From: Chelonobacter sp006228105
GTDB taxonomy: Bacteria > Pseudomonadota > Gammaproteobacteria > Enterobacterales > Pasteurellaceae
NCBI RefSeq assembly: GCF_006228105.1
Contig: NZ_VDHH01000155.1
Length of the DNA: 17,607 nt
Direction: 5' to 3' (one strand)
Positions 11,301 to 15,332 of this stretch are shown piece by piece. A program made the position numbers and the translations under genes. The stretch's first letter is position 1. Each line of letters begins with the position of its first letter. Below the pieces are notes generated by a model. It saw nothing but the letters and a program-made list of their open reading frames with translations. It was not told where the DNA came from and ran no database searches.

Positions 11301-11898
11301 CGCTCACGGTGGAGGTGGCGGCGGTGCCGGCAAAGCCGGAGTAAGTCAAATTGCCTACAGTTGCTTCGGTGGTGTTAACCACCGCTGCAGTAGATGAATT
11401 GCTACCCAAAGCGACATCACCGGCATTAGCCGTGGCTTTAGCCGTATCCCCTAAAGCTAAAGCACCATCGGTTGTTGCCTGGCTGGAATAGCCAATCGCA
11501 GTTGCGGTAGCATTAGCGTCAGTCGGTGTAGTGGCTTTACTTTGTCCGCCAATCGCAATACCACCAAAATTATCAGAATCGGCGGAAGTCGCTTGAGCTC
11601 CTAAACCAATTGCCACGGCATTATTGCCATTGGCAACCGTTCCGCGTCCCATGGCGACAGAGCCGGTTGCTGCATTGCTATTATGACCAATCGCAACCGA
11701 ATCCGCCCCATCAGAGGTCTGAGCATTCAAGCCCATGGCAATACTTTGCGCCCCTACTGCTTTGGCATTTGGTCCCAGTGCCATTGCATTGGCGCCGGTC
11801 GCACCGTCATTTTTATAGTTACCTGCTGTTGTCGTTGTGTTGTTGACACTATAAAAATGGGTTAATTGTTGAGAAAGCGTATCTGCCACGGCATACAA
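2317..11898 (-). CDS. Giant trimeric autotransporter adhesin, C-terminal fragment (second head, stalk, anchor)
   Basis: A 3193-codon open frame. Its first available start is a TTG (coding Leu of a QLYAV neck motif) with no ribosome site and no signal peptide. It is best read as the downstream part of the adhesin that starts at 15017, with in-frame homology reaching back to 11919. Domains in order: end of neck 1 (residues 1-10), a second YadA-like head of GxxAxAxGxxSxAxG repeats (about 20-185), neck 2 ending in DAINGSQLYATN (about 190-235), then some 2,850 residues of stalk. The stalk includes repeated DAVNGSQL/DAVNxxQL necks, QYDD motifs, three GDNxxVTVxRKP modules and four HKLG(N/K)ELAIVAGN modules. 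The last 89 residues form the YadA anchor, a coiled coil plus four strands ending Y-Q-W. I see no cysteine. In the cell the anchor would form the trimeric outer-membrane pore. Without the upstream fragment the product should not be exported. Confidence 0.9.
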   Translation of the reverse strand: MYAVADTLSQQLTHFYSVNNTTTTAGNYKNDGATGANAMALGPNAKAVGAQSIAMGLNAQTSDGADSVAIGHNSNAATGSVAMGRGTVANGNNAVAIGLGAQATSADSDNFGGIAIGGQSKATTPTDANATATAIGYSSQATTDGALALGDTAKATANAGDVALGSNSSTAAVVNTTEATVGNLTYSGFAGTAATSTVSVGDAGKERTLTNVAAGRISSSSTDAINGSQLYATNVTLGNVATTAVGILGGNAALAADGTITMTNIGDTNKNTVHEAIKAAKTEVTNGTNVTSVVKTDGVNGQAVYTVNADGTTVSAATSAVTVTADPKDGTTNITNYKVDLSQATKDSIAKADDALQSWTAQVNGATAATINKDNTTLNFVNGDNILITNDNGGIKVATSMTPTFTSVNATTITAPTISTGNGGPSMSATDGINAGNQKITNVTAGTADADAVNYSQLKAVQDAAKTSSVVKGTNVASVTSTTSGVNTEYTVNADGTTVSAATTSAVKVTAGDKNTTTNVTDYALDLTDKTKEDIAKGVTASEDIASKGLVFAGDSGDNATRKLGETLNVKGGNTTEANLTDNNIGVVSNGADTLTVKLAKDVNLGATGSLTINNNKLDKDGLDVVSGNTSVAIKPAKLGDPVSVVATDGTNTAVYGAKGLSFTETNGTPLANSPSISQTGINAGNQQITAVKSGVDGTTLADAAGDTLTNAANIGDVKNAITNLETQYQGDNVAVTVTRKPAEVLSVKGGAAADQLTDGNIGTVGATDGSITVKLAKNLAGLTDVETESLSVGDKVTITSAGIDAGGLPITNVADGVNDDDAVNVSQLNKVAGGWEIGNDITAAKVGNVAAGKRVDFVSGNEESTQVTVAQGADGNSVVTVEAAPGAIRYSNSNTAAGGNASNGDQFAATNSVTLVGANGDTSSGVTINNVAPAELSADSKQAVNGSQLFTTNQNVATNAANIAKGINFGGTEGSNKYALGDTINVKGDSNITSTTIAGGAQLALANTVTIGNATTGKPVTINGETGTVGGLTNTTFDAANITSGQAATEDQLKAVSEVANAGWNVQANDTTAENVAPNDTVTFKDGKNILVTQDGKTLTIATSDNPEFTSVKIGDATNNTTLTSTADGLSVGGDKITNVGSGTVAADSTDAVNGGDVYTAIQGTASQYQGDNTTVTVTRKPAEVLSITGGATDLTDNNIGTVGNADGSIAVKLAKNLTGLEKVTVGDSELTTNGLTIQNGTTGGSAVSLTKDGLDNGGNKISNVATGTADTDAVNVAQLNEVAGAAAKPLTFAGNSRVAADGTSDVERKLGETLKIYGATDGNLTALSTDAATAGTYSGKNIQTITDKTTGAVQIQLAENPEFTSVKIGDTTNNTTLTSTANGLDVGDDKITNLKSGLDGTTLGNASGAVLTNAVNVADLQSAVTGLTDSGFKVNADNADVKTHKLGNELAIVAGNATETSSDNLATKVEQDAQGKTTVTVSMKNAPTFTGTVTAPTFVASGDNPVTIGDGKVTGLVAPTAGSDATNKDYVDGKVGDAVGAVTLNTAGDTGTGSVNLKTQSLAINGTTDQIESTASEQGVTLKLSSKVTDSLAKADNAVQYDDPAVKDKVTLGGTDSTTPVQLTNVKAGDLSANSTDAVNGSQLFATNQNIETLQKGWNVTTSQSDGTANGSAVTAVKAEDTVTIDAGKNIVITQDGQKVSIATSATPEFSSVKIGDTTNNTTLTSTADGLDVGGDKITNVGSGTVADGSTDAVNGGDVYTAIQNTETQYQGDNTAVTVKRKPTDVLSVKGGAAADQLTDNNIGTVGAEDGSITVKLAKNLTGLEKVTVGDSELTTNGLTINNGTAGNPVSLTKDGLNNGGNQITNVKSGLGDTVLGDATGAVLTNAVNVADLQSAVTGLTDSGFKVNADQGGVQTHKLGNELAIVAGNTTDATSSDNLLTKVEQDAASGKTTVTVSMKESPTFKDITATSVTADDGAGNVTKLTAAGTTVTDGTNTSTYGANGLVIKDKDGNEVASLDSTPITVKDNDGNDITNVNTALNQLNSAQQTADSFAVKYDKNADGTPNKDSVTLAGTTGTPVTKNADGTFTPMSGGTVLNNVASAGDITDPANAYKAVNAGDLNNQITGITNSGIKVNADQGGVQTHKLGNELAIVAGNTTDATSSDNLLTKVEQDAASGKTTVTVSMKNAPTFTGTVTAPTFVTSGDNPVTIGAGKVTGLVAPTADGDAANKKYVDDQLTTTVDAVALNTAGDSGTGNVNLKTQTLSVTGTADQIETTAADQGIKLKLSDKVTESLAKADNAVQYDDPTKKDSVTLGGTGSTTPVQLTNVKSGLGDTALGDAAGAVLTNAVNVADLQSAVTGLTNSGFKVNADNADVKTHKLGKELAIVAGNATDTVTTNLATNVTQDAEGKTTVTVSMKESPTFKDITATSVTADDGAGNVTKLTAAGTEVKDAAGNSATYGATGDTIKDAAGNSTTTTAAGTVVKDAAGNTTTVAAAGTTVTDGTNTSTYGADKATVGSANPVVIDGAKGTVSGLTNTTWDNSKTYTGSNTAATEGQVADAISGLTDKGLIFAANTGSNHTAKLGSTVTVKGADENTDFNKFDAGKNIMTQVDNGLIRVALAKDLSGLDSVTVGKDANGNTTVLNGAGTTVTNDDGRTASYGVDGMSVKGADGTTLASVGKDGVSTTGTVKVVDGEGKTVAQLDDTAMNVAGKPVTSVNDAINQLDKAATAAKTTVTAGDNIVVTPTTNSDGSTTYNVATAKDLKVDSVKAGDTTINNDGLTIAGGPSVTKAGIDAAGTKITNVASGDISATSTDAVNGGDVHNAIKNATSDLVDNGLKFGANSGDTYTAKLGSTVNVKGADSNTDFSKFDGGKNIMTQVDAKGNITVALANDVEVASAKFGDTVKIDNQGINAGNTVIDGVKAGSIAAGSQQAVNGGQVHDVAQSVAKALGDGAKVNPDGTVTAPTYTITKTDGSTVTANSVGGALNYFNQEIVKPITFTGDSGSYDAKLGNTVNVKGDGKNISTSVSGNNLTISMTDTPEFSRVTTGGTVMNSNGLTTGGGNGPSLTTSGINAAGTKISNVANATEAGDAVNFGQVQAMGNNLNRRINEVDKSARAGIAGALATAGLYQAYLPGKSMVSVGAGTYRGENALAIGVSRISDNGKIGVKLTGMSTSQGDAGGSVSVGYQW
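2320..2586 (-). other. YadA-type membrane anchor domain
   Basis: Encodes the last 89 residues of the adhesin: a short coiled coil (NNLNRRINEVDKSARAG), a Gly/Ala-rich helix (IAGALATAGLYQ), then four amphipathic strands (SMVSVGAGTYRGENALAIGV, ISDNGKIGVKLTGM, GGSVSVGYQW). The terminal aromatic residue is the signal recognised by the BAM complex. Three chains would form a 12-stranded barrel. Confidence 0.93.
4345..4548 (-). repeat. 51-base (17-residue) tandem repeat, about four units
   Basis: Encodes TEVKDAAGNSATYGATG, DTIKDAAGNSTTTTAAG, TVVKDAAGNTTTVAAAG and a diverged fourth unit starting TTVTDGTNTSTYGA (about residues 2451-2518 of the C-terminal fragment). The DNA anchor TTGCC-GC-GCATCTTT recurs on the + strand at 4421, 4472 and 4523. 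The period keeps frame, so copy number could change without disrupting the stalk. Confidence 0.8.
4556..4665 (-). repeat. 110-base exact stalk repeat (partner 5936-6045)
   Basis: Encodes the TVSMKESPTFKDITATSV and GAGNVTKLTA segments. No base difference over 110 positions by eye. Outside the match the two loci diverge at once. Confidence 0.88.
4817..4825 (-). repeat. Uptake signal in adhesin stalk, encoding Ser-Ala-Val
   Basis: Third signal-bearing DLQSAVTGL segment, at about residue 2359. No further uptake signal occurs in the gene towards the anchor. Confidence 0.8.
5332..5493 (-). repeat. 162-base stalk repeat, copy A (partner 6016-6177)
   Basis: Differs from 6016-6177 at three positions by eye. 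It encodes the QGGVQTHKLGNELAIVAGN to KTTVTVSMK part of the repeated module. Identity stops abruptly at both ends, as expected for a conversion tract or a duplication followed by recombination. Confidence 0.85.
5936..6177 (-). repeat. Composite stalk repeat: 110-base exact match to 4556-4665 plus 162-base copy B
   Basis: 5936-6045 is identical to 4556-4665 (offset 1380). Overlapping it, 6016-6177 matches 5332-5493 (offset 684) with three differences. The same block is therefore half-shared with two different neighbours. Confidence 0.85.
6203..6211 (-). repeat. Uptake signal in adhesin stalk, encoding Ser-Ala-Val
   Basis: Second signal-bearing DLQSAVTGL segment, at about residue 1897. Confidence 0.8.
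6370..6447 (-). repeat. 78-base stalk repeat (partner 8182-8259)
   Basis: One difference from 8182-8259, offset 1812. Encodes KLAKNLTGLEKVTVGDSELT and TNGLTI. Confidence 0.8.
6872..6880 (-). repeat. Uptake signal in adhesin stalk, encoding Ser-Ala-Val
   Basis: Lies in a NGSAVTAVKAED segment at about residue 1674. The protein context is unrelated to the other five, yet frame and orientation are the same. Confidence 0.8.
7370..7452 (-). repeat. Stalk DNA repeat, partner of 5261-5343
   Basis: Shares a 50-base exact match (7403-7452 with 5294-5343) and near-identity further upstream. It encodes the SMKNAPTFTGTVTAPTFV segment. The offset of 2109 bases is a multiple of three. Confidence 0.75.
7622..7630 (-). 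repeat. Uptake signal in adhesin stalk, encoding Ser-Ala-Val
   Basis: Lies in the first of three signal-bearing DLQSAVTGL segments, at about residue 1424, just upstream of an HKLGNELAIVAGN module. Confidence 0.8.
8182..8259 (-). repeat. 78-base stalk repeat (partner 6370-6447)
   Basis: Partner copy with one difference. A second matching pair (6659-6740 with 8465-8546, two differences by eye) lies at nearly the same offset, so a larger block of about 2 kb may have been duplicated and then diverged patchily. Confidence 0.75.
10379..10387 (-). repeat. Uptake signal in adhesin stalk, encoding Ser-Ala-Val
   Basis: Lies in the TSAVKVTA segment at about residue 505, a diverged paralogue of the segment at 10937. 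Confidence 0.8.
10937..10945 (-). repeat. Uptake signal in adhesin stalk, encoding Ser-Ala-Val
   Basis: Exact core read on the coding strand as (A)AGT GCG GT, in a TSAVTVTA segment at about residue 319 of the C-terminal fragment. Confidence 0.8.
11330..11840 (-). other. Second YadA-like head domain
   Basis: Encodes a second run of head repeats (NAMALGPNAKAVGAQSIAMG, SVAIGHNSNAATGSVAMG, NAVAIGLGAQATS and so on). It lies downstream of neck 1 and is closed by neck 2 at about 11203-11320. The adhesin therefore carries two heads in tandem on the fibre. Confidence 0.75.
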
Positions 11899-14800
11899 CT
11901 GGCTGCCGTTGATGGCATCAAGCTGGTGGCAGAGACTCGTCCGTTGGCGACGTTCTGAATTTGACGCGGTTTGGCAGCAGTGCCCACACTCACTACATCA
12001 CCGTCAGCCGGAGCCGCACCGGCGGTGGCATAAGTGTAAGTTAAGCCGTTTAGTGTGGTATTTGCAGTATCTACCGCTGCAGAAACTGTGGAGGCATTGC
12101 CCAATACCACGGCGCCATCCAAGCCTGCAGCCACTGTAACGCCATTGCCCATCACCATTGCATTGCTGGAATTGACGGTATTGCTGTTACCCACCACACG
12201 AATGCCGCTCGTGCTTGCTGTCGGCATATTATTGTTGTTACCAAAAGCACCGGAATTAGTGGCTGCAATCGGTGCTGCTGCCGTGCCATTATCATTACCA
12301 ACGGTATAAGTACCGCTGCCTGAAATATAAGACGGATCACCCAAGGCACCGGAATTGGCGCCGGAAACCACGTTGCCGGTACCAATCGAGATGGTATTTA
12401 CCGCCAAGGCCTGTGCCCCGGTACCCAAAGCGATGGCGTTAGCAGCGGTGGCTGTGGTGTTTTGATAGCTTGTGCCAACTGGCAATGCACTACCAATCGC
12501 AATCGCCGCTTCGCCGGTGACTCGGGTGGCGGTGCTCGCAACCACTGCACCATTGGTATTATAACGCGCACCGCCGATGGCAATCCCGGCTTCCGCAGGC
12601 ATGGCTGTTGTGCCTGCGGTGGCATATTGCCCCACGCTCACGCTGCCGTTGGAACCGGTGGAATTGGCATTGGCACCCACTACGGTGGCACCGGTGGAGC
12701 CGGTGATGAGGGTATTGCCACCCAGCGCGGTGGCACTGCCCACGCCCAACAAGCGTTGGTTCGTGGTGTTGCTGGCTTCATCAGCAGCCACAATGGTGGC
12801 ACCATAGCCCAACGCTACGGAAGCCAGATTTGCAGCTCGGCCGCCTACCATAGCTCTGGCGTTATCACCGATCACCACATTGCCTGCGCCTGGATAGTTA
12901 CTGATACCAAAATTATTATTTGTGGTATTCATATCTAAAGTGCTCCAGTCTTTAGGCACACTGGCGGCGTTACGTCCAATCGATACGCTACTGCTAGCCG
13001 CCCAAGCGCCTTCGCCAACGGCGGTGCCCAGGCTGGCCCCCGCATTCCTACCGATTGCCGTAGATGAGGGTGCTGTGACACTGGTTATACCTGAGGTAAT
13101 TGCCCTGGCATTATCACCAATCGCAACACCGGAATACGTGGTACTGAGCGCGTTAATGCCGATGGCGATGGCATTGGTAGGAGCAGCACGGGCAGTATCT
13201 CCTATCGCAATTGAGCTGATTCCACGTGCTGTGGCCGTATTACCAACTGCAATGGCATTATTCTGGCTTGCCACGGCGCCAGTGCTTAAAGCCACGGTAT
13301 GCGAAGCCGTCATCGGCGCTGCACTGGTTCCTCTGCCGGCAGTCTGACCAATCGCAATATTATTATTGCCGGAAACATACTGCCCGGCGTCCAGCATGGC
13401 GGCAAAGTTGTTGCTGCCGGAAACGTTTTGCCCGGCTCGCGAAGACAACGCCAAGTTGGTATTGCCGCTCACATTCTGCCCGGCATTGCGACCAATGGCG
13501 GTATTTTCGGTATTGGTGGTGCCAGCGGTGGTGGTGCCTGCACTGCTGCCGATGGCAATGGTGTAGGCTTGGGTATTCTGTTGCCCTGCAGCGCTACCCA
13601 TCACGACACTACCTTGTCCCAAGGCATTGGCACTATTACCAACCGCAATCGCACTTATACCGCTAGCCTGAGCTGAGCTGCCCAGTGCCACGGTGTTAGC
13701 GCTCGTCGCTTGTGTTCCGACTGTACCAATGGCAACGGCATTGTTGCCGCTGGCGATGGCATTGGCTGCCGCACCGCCGCCGATGGCAATGGCTTGCTGG
13801 CCGGTGGCTTGAGCAAAACTGCCCACCGCGGTGGAGTAGCCGGTGGTGCTGCTGGACAATGCGCTGTCACCAATCGCGACAGAGCCGGATTGTGCATAAG
13901 GCGCAGCGGCTGTACCGCCAAAGCCGGCACTGCGACCAAAAGCAATATTGGCTGAACCACTGACGTTGGAGCCCGCATTAAAGCCCATGGCGAAGTTGGC
14001 ACGACCGGATACATTTTGCCCTGCACTGCCACCGATTGCCGCGTTGCCGTTGGCGGTGGTGGCTTGCCCCGTACCGGCAGCATTACCGATGGAAATATTA
14101 TTGCCGTTGCCATTGGTTGTGCCATTGGTGTAAGCCAATCTGCCAACCGATATATTGCCTCCGCCGGCCAATGCCTGCGCCCCTGAACCCAGTGCGACTG
14201 AATCATATCCCGTTGCATTAGCGCTCAAGCCAATCGCAACGGCATTGGCAAGGGTACCCGTGGCCAAATTACCGATGGCAACCGTATTATCAGTAGTAGC
14301 ACTTGACTGTCCGCCAATCGCAATCGAATTGACGCCAGTCGCTTGTGCGCCTCGTACCGCATTAGAACCAATCGCAACCGCCCCCACTGCGCCGGCGGTG
14401 GTGGCATTGGCACGGTTGGTGGCATCTGCTGTATTACCAATCGAACCGCCTATCGCCACCGTTTGGCTGGCGGTGGCGTTGGCAAAAGAACCCAGCGCCA
14501 CCGCATCGCTTCCGCTGGCATTGGCTTTCACCCCATATGCCGAACCACGTACGCCGGCCTCGGCATAGGCCCCCATTGCAGTCGCCCAGGCACCATTGGC
14601 CTTTGCGCCACTGCCCACCAAGGTAGGGCCGGTTTGCCCATTACCATTGGCACAACCCCAGACGGAAGCCAGCTGTCCGGATCCATCCACCGCCGACACT
14701 GCACTGTAATCCACGCCACCGGCTGTACCTGTGCCACCAAAGCAACCGGCATTACCTACTACGCTGCCAATAGAGATGGAGGCAGTAGGAGAACCATTTG

Positions 14801-15017
14801 TATATCCTGTTGTGGAGACGACCACGGCTTGAGCCACGCCAGCGAACGCCATGCTGACCGCAAACGCCACGGCAGACACTGGAGACAAGAGCGAATGGTT
14901 GCTTGCACGCACCAGCGTACGAACTGAGCCACCCTTGCCTTGAGATGATCCAAGCTCAGATACCACAACCCACGCCTGAACCACCTTGCTCCAGATCACT
15001 TTATAAATTTTATTCAT
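11862..15017 (-). CDS. Giant trimeric autotransporter adhesin, N-terminal fragment (extended signal peptide and first head)
   Basis: A 1051-codon frame, of which 1032 codons are genuine. The last 19 are read out of frame before a chance stop. Residues 1-64 are an extended signal peptide: the conserved MNKIYKVIWSK start of the ESPR class, a charged linker, then a hydrophobic core ending in VAQA with cleavage predicted after Ala64. Residues 65-130 are an unusual Gly-rich tip containing the only two cysteines of the mature adhesin, Cys92 and Cys122. Residues about 130-985 are a YadA-like left-handed head built of AIGxxAxAxGxxSVAxG repeats. These are interrupted by two clusters of 16-residue AGxxVSGxxN repeats. 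Neck 1 begins at about 990 (VSVGTAAKPRQIQNVANGR) and breaks after Ser1032. The start is supported by GGAG at 15025-15028, 7 bases before the ATG. Alone, this product would be exported but not anchored. Confidence 0.9.
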   Translation of the reverse strand: MNKIYKVIWSKVVQAWVVVSELGSSQGKGGSVRTLVRASNHSLLSPVSAVAFAVSMAFAGVAQAVVVSTTGYTNGSPTASISIGSVVGNAGCFGGTGTAGGVDYSAVSAVDGSGQLASVWGCANGNGQTGPTLVGSGAKANGAWATAMGAYAEAGVRGSAYGVKANASGSDAVALGSFANATASQTVAIGGSIGNTADATNRANATTAGAVGAVAIGSNAVRGAQATGVNSIAIGGQSSATTDNTVAIGNLATGTLANAVAIGLSANATGYDSVALGSGAQALAGGGNISVGRLAYTNGTTNGNGNNISIGNAAGTGQATTANGNAAIGGSAGQNVSGRANFAMGFNAGSNVSGSANIAFGRSAGFGGTAAAPYAQSGSVAIGDSALSSSTTGYSTAVGSFAQATGQQAIAIGGGAAANAIASGNNAVAIGTVGTQATSANTVALGSSAQASGISAIAVGNSANALGQGSVVMGSAAGQQNTQAYTIAIGSSAGTTTAGTTNTENTAIGRNAGQNVSGNTNLALSSRAGQNVSGSNNFAAMLDAGQYVSGNNNIAIGQTAGRGTSAAPMTASHTVALSTGAVASQNNAIAVGNTATARGISSIAIGDTARAAPTNAIAIGINALSTTYSGVAIGDNARAITSGITSVTAPSSTAIGRNAGASLGTAVGEGAWAASSSVSIGRNAASVPKDWSTLDMNTTNNNFGISNYPGAGNVVIGDNARAMVGGRAANLASVALGYGATIVAADEASNTTNQRLLGVGSATALGGNTLITGSTGATVVGANANSTGSNGSVSVGQYATAGTTAMPAEAGIAIGGARYNTNGAVVASTATRVTGEAAIAIGSALPVGTSYQNTTATAANAIALGTGAQALAVNTISIGTGNVVSGANSGALGDPSYISGSGTYTVGNDNGTAAAPIAATNSGAFGNNNNMPTASTSGIRVVGNSNTVNSSNAMVMGNGVTVAAGLDGAVVLGNASTVSAAVDTANTTLNGLTYTYATAGAAPADGDVVSVGTAAKPRQIQNVANGRVSATSLMPSTAASCMPWQIRFLNN
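11909..11922 (-). other. Frameshift site in adhesin neck 1, within a 13-base palindrome
   Basis: On the coding strand the sequence reads GCC ACC AGC TT GAT GCC ATC AAC, so one codon of the neck has two bases. The segment TTGATG-C-CATCAA (11909-11921) is a perfect odd palindrome spanning exactly this point. There is no homopolymer and no slippery heptamer. Confidence 0.8.
13330..13510 (-). repeat. Second cluster of 16-residue AGxxVSG head repeats
   Basis: Encodes three consecutive units (AGQNVSGNTNLALSSR, AGQNVSGSNNFAAMLD, AGQYVSGNNNIAIGQT) and a partial fourth, at about residues 505-560. The DNA period is 48 bases. The units are diverged in sequence, so this is not a recent expansion. Confidence 0.75.
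13921..14040 (-). repeat. First cluster of 16-residue AGxxVSG head repeats
   Basis: Encodes two consecutive units, AGQNVSGRANFAMGFN and AGSNVSGSANIAFGRS, followed by a partial AGFGG. They replace the usual 14-15-residue YadA head period at about residues 327-365 of the N-terminal fragment. Confidence 0.75.
14826..15017 (-). other. ESPR-type extended signal peptide of the adhesin
   Basis: Encodes 64 residues: the ESPR segment (MNKIYKVIWSKVVQAWVVVS), a positively charged linker with two Arg, one Lys and one His, a hydrophobic stretch SAVAFAVSMAFAGVAQA, and the cleavage site after A-Q-A. Extended signal peptides of this class are typical of large autotransporters and slow Sec-dependent export. 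Confidence 0.88.
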
Positions 15018-15019
15018 TG

Positions 15020-15082
15020 TTATACTCCGTCACACTGACTTGTTAAAAATAAAATCTTAATCATTTTTACAATCAAGACCAT
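15020..15082 (-). other. Possible leader mini-frame before the adhesin start
   Basis: An ATG at 15082-15080 (or 15064-15062) opens a frame of 20 (or 14) codons. It ends with TAA two bases before the adhesin ATG and contains the adhesin's GGAG. No ribosome site is visible for it. Translation through it could affect initiation of the adhesin, but it may be chance in AT-rich DNA. Confidence 0.2.
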
Positions 15083-15301
15083 AATTTCGCCATTAGACCA
15101 CTTTTTTAATTACTTTTCTATATACAAAGTAAAAAAGTTTTTTATTACATTTAGCTACATAAAAGTAAAATAATTCATGCAAATCGATATGTTTGATCAA
15201 CATGATTAAATCAATAAAATAACTTTATGAAAATAATCAGTTTTATGTTTTTTTATAAAACTAATCAGAGGCAGTATGACGGGAAGTTTTCTGTGGAATA
15301 G

Positions 15302-15332
15302 ACAAAGTGCGGTCTAAAAAACCGCACTTTGT
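15302..15332. terminator. Inverted pair of uptake signals after cysS
   Basis: ACAAAGTGCGGT and ACCGCACTTTGT form a perfect 12-bp stem with a 7-base loop, 41 bases downstream of the cysS stop. On the cysS transcript the loop is U-rich but the stem is followed by CUAUUCC, not a U-tract. Termination is likely but not of the classical form. It contains two uptake signals (15305-15313 + and 15321-15329 -). Confidence 0.6.

Larger units (their letters stand above)
2317..15017 (-). pseudogene. Single trimeric autotransporter adhesin gene split by a one-base deletion
   Basis: The two adjoining frames make one protein of about 4,233 residues if a single base is restored near 11920. Reading frame 1 up to Ser1032 and frame 2 from Asp (codon 11919-11917) gives a complete neck, NGRVSATS-x-DAINGSQLYAV. 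Its form matches the intact second neck of the same gene, GRISSSSTDAINGSQLYA. One fragment has the signal peptide and the other the anchor, and neither is complete alone. Whether this is a true inactive allele, a strain-level off state or a sequencing or assembly error cannot be told from the sequence. Confidence 0.75.

Noticed and set aside
2497..11344. Many long + strand open frames opposite the adhesin (up to 241 codons)
   Set aside because: They are mirror images of a repetitive Gly/Ala/Thr/Asn/Val-rich coding strand, lack ribosome sites, and repeat where the stalk repeats. The same holds for frames opposite cysS and folD.
11896..11898. TTG at 11898 as a true start of a separate adhesin gene
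   Set aside because: It encodes the Leu of a conserved neck motif, has no ribosome site or promoter-like sequence, and would give a protein without a signal peptide. Homology continues upstream in frame to 11919.
11200..11900. Two separate functional adhesin genes in tandem
   Set aside because: Only one signal peptide and one anchor exist across both frames, and the two frames overlap inside a single neck motif.
11909..11930. Programmed ribosomal frameshifting joining the two adhesin frames
   Set aside because: A -1 shift after TTG would be needed. There is no X-XXY-YYZ slippery site, no homopolymer, and re-pairing of the tRNA in the -1 frame (CTT) is poor.
15188..15214. FNR or CRP operator before the adhesin
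   Set aside because: TTGATCAA and TGATTAAATCA half-sites are present, but the spacing does not fit TTGAT-N4-ATCAA, and no TGTGA-N6-TCACA is seen.
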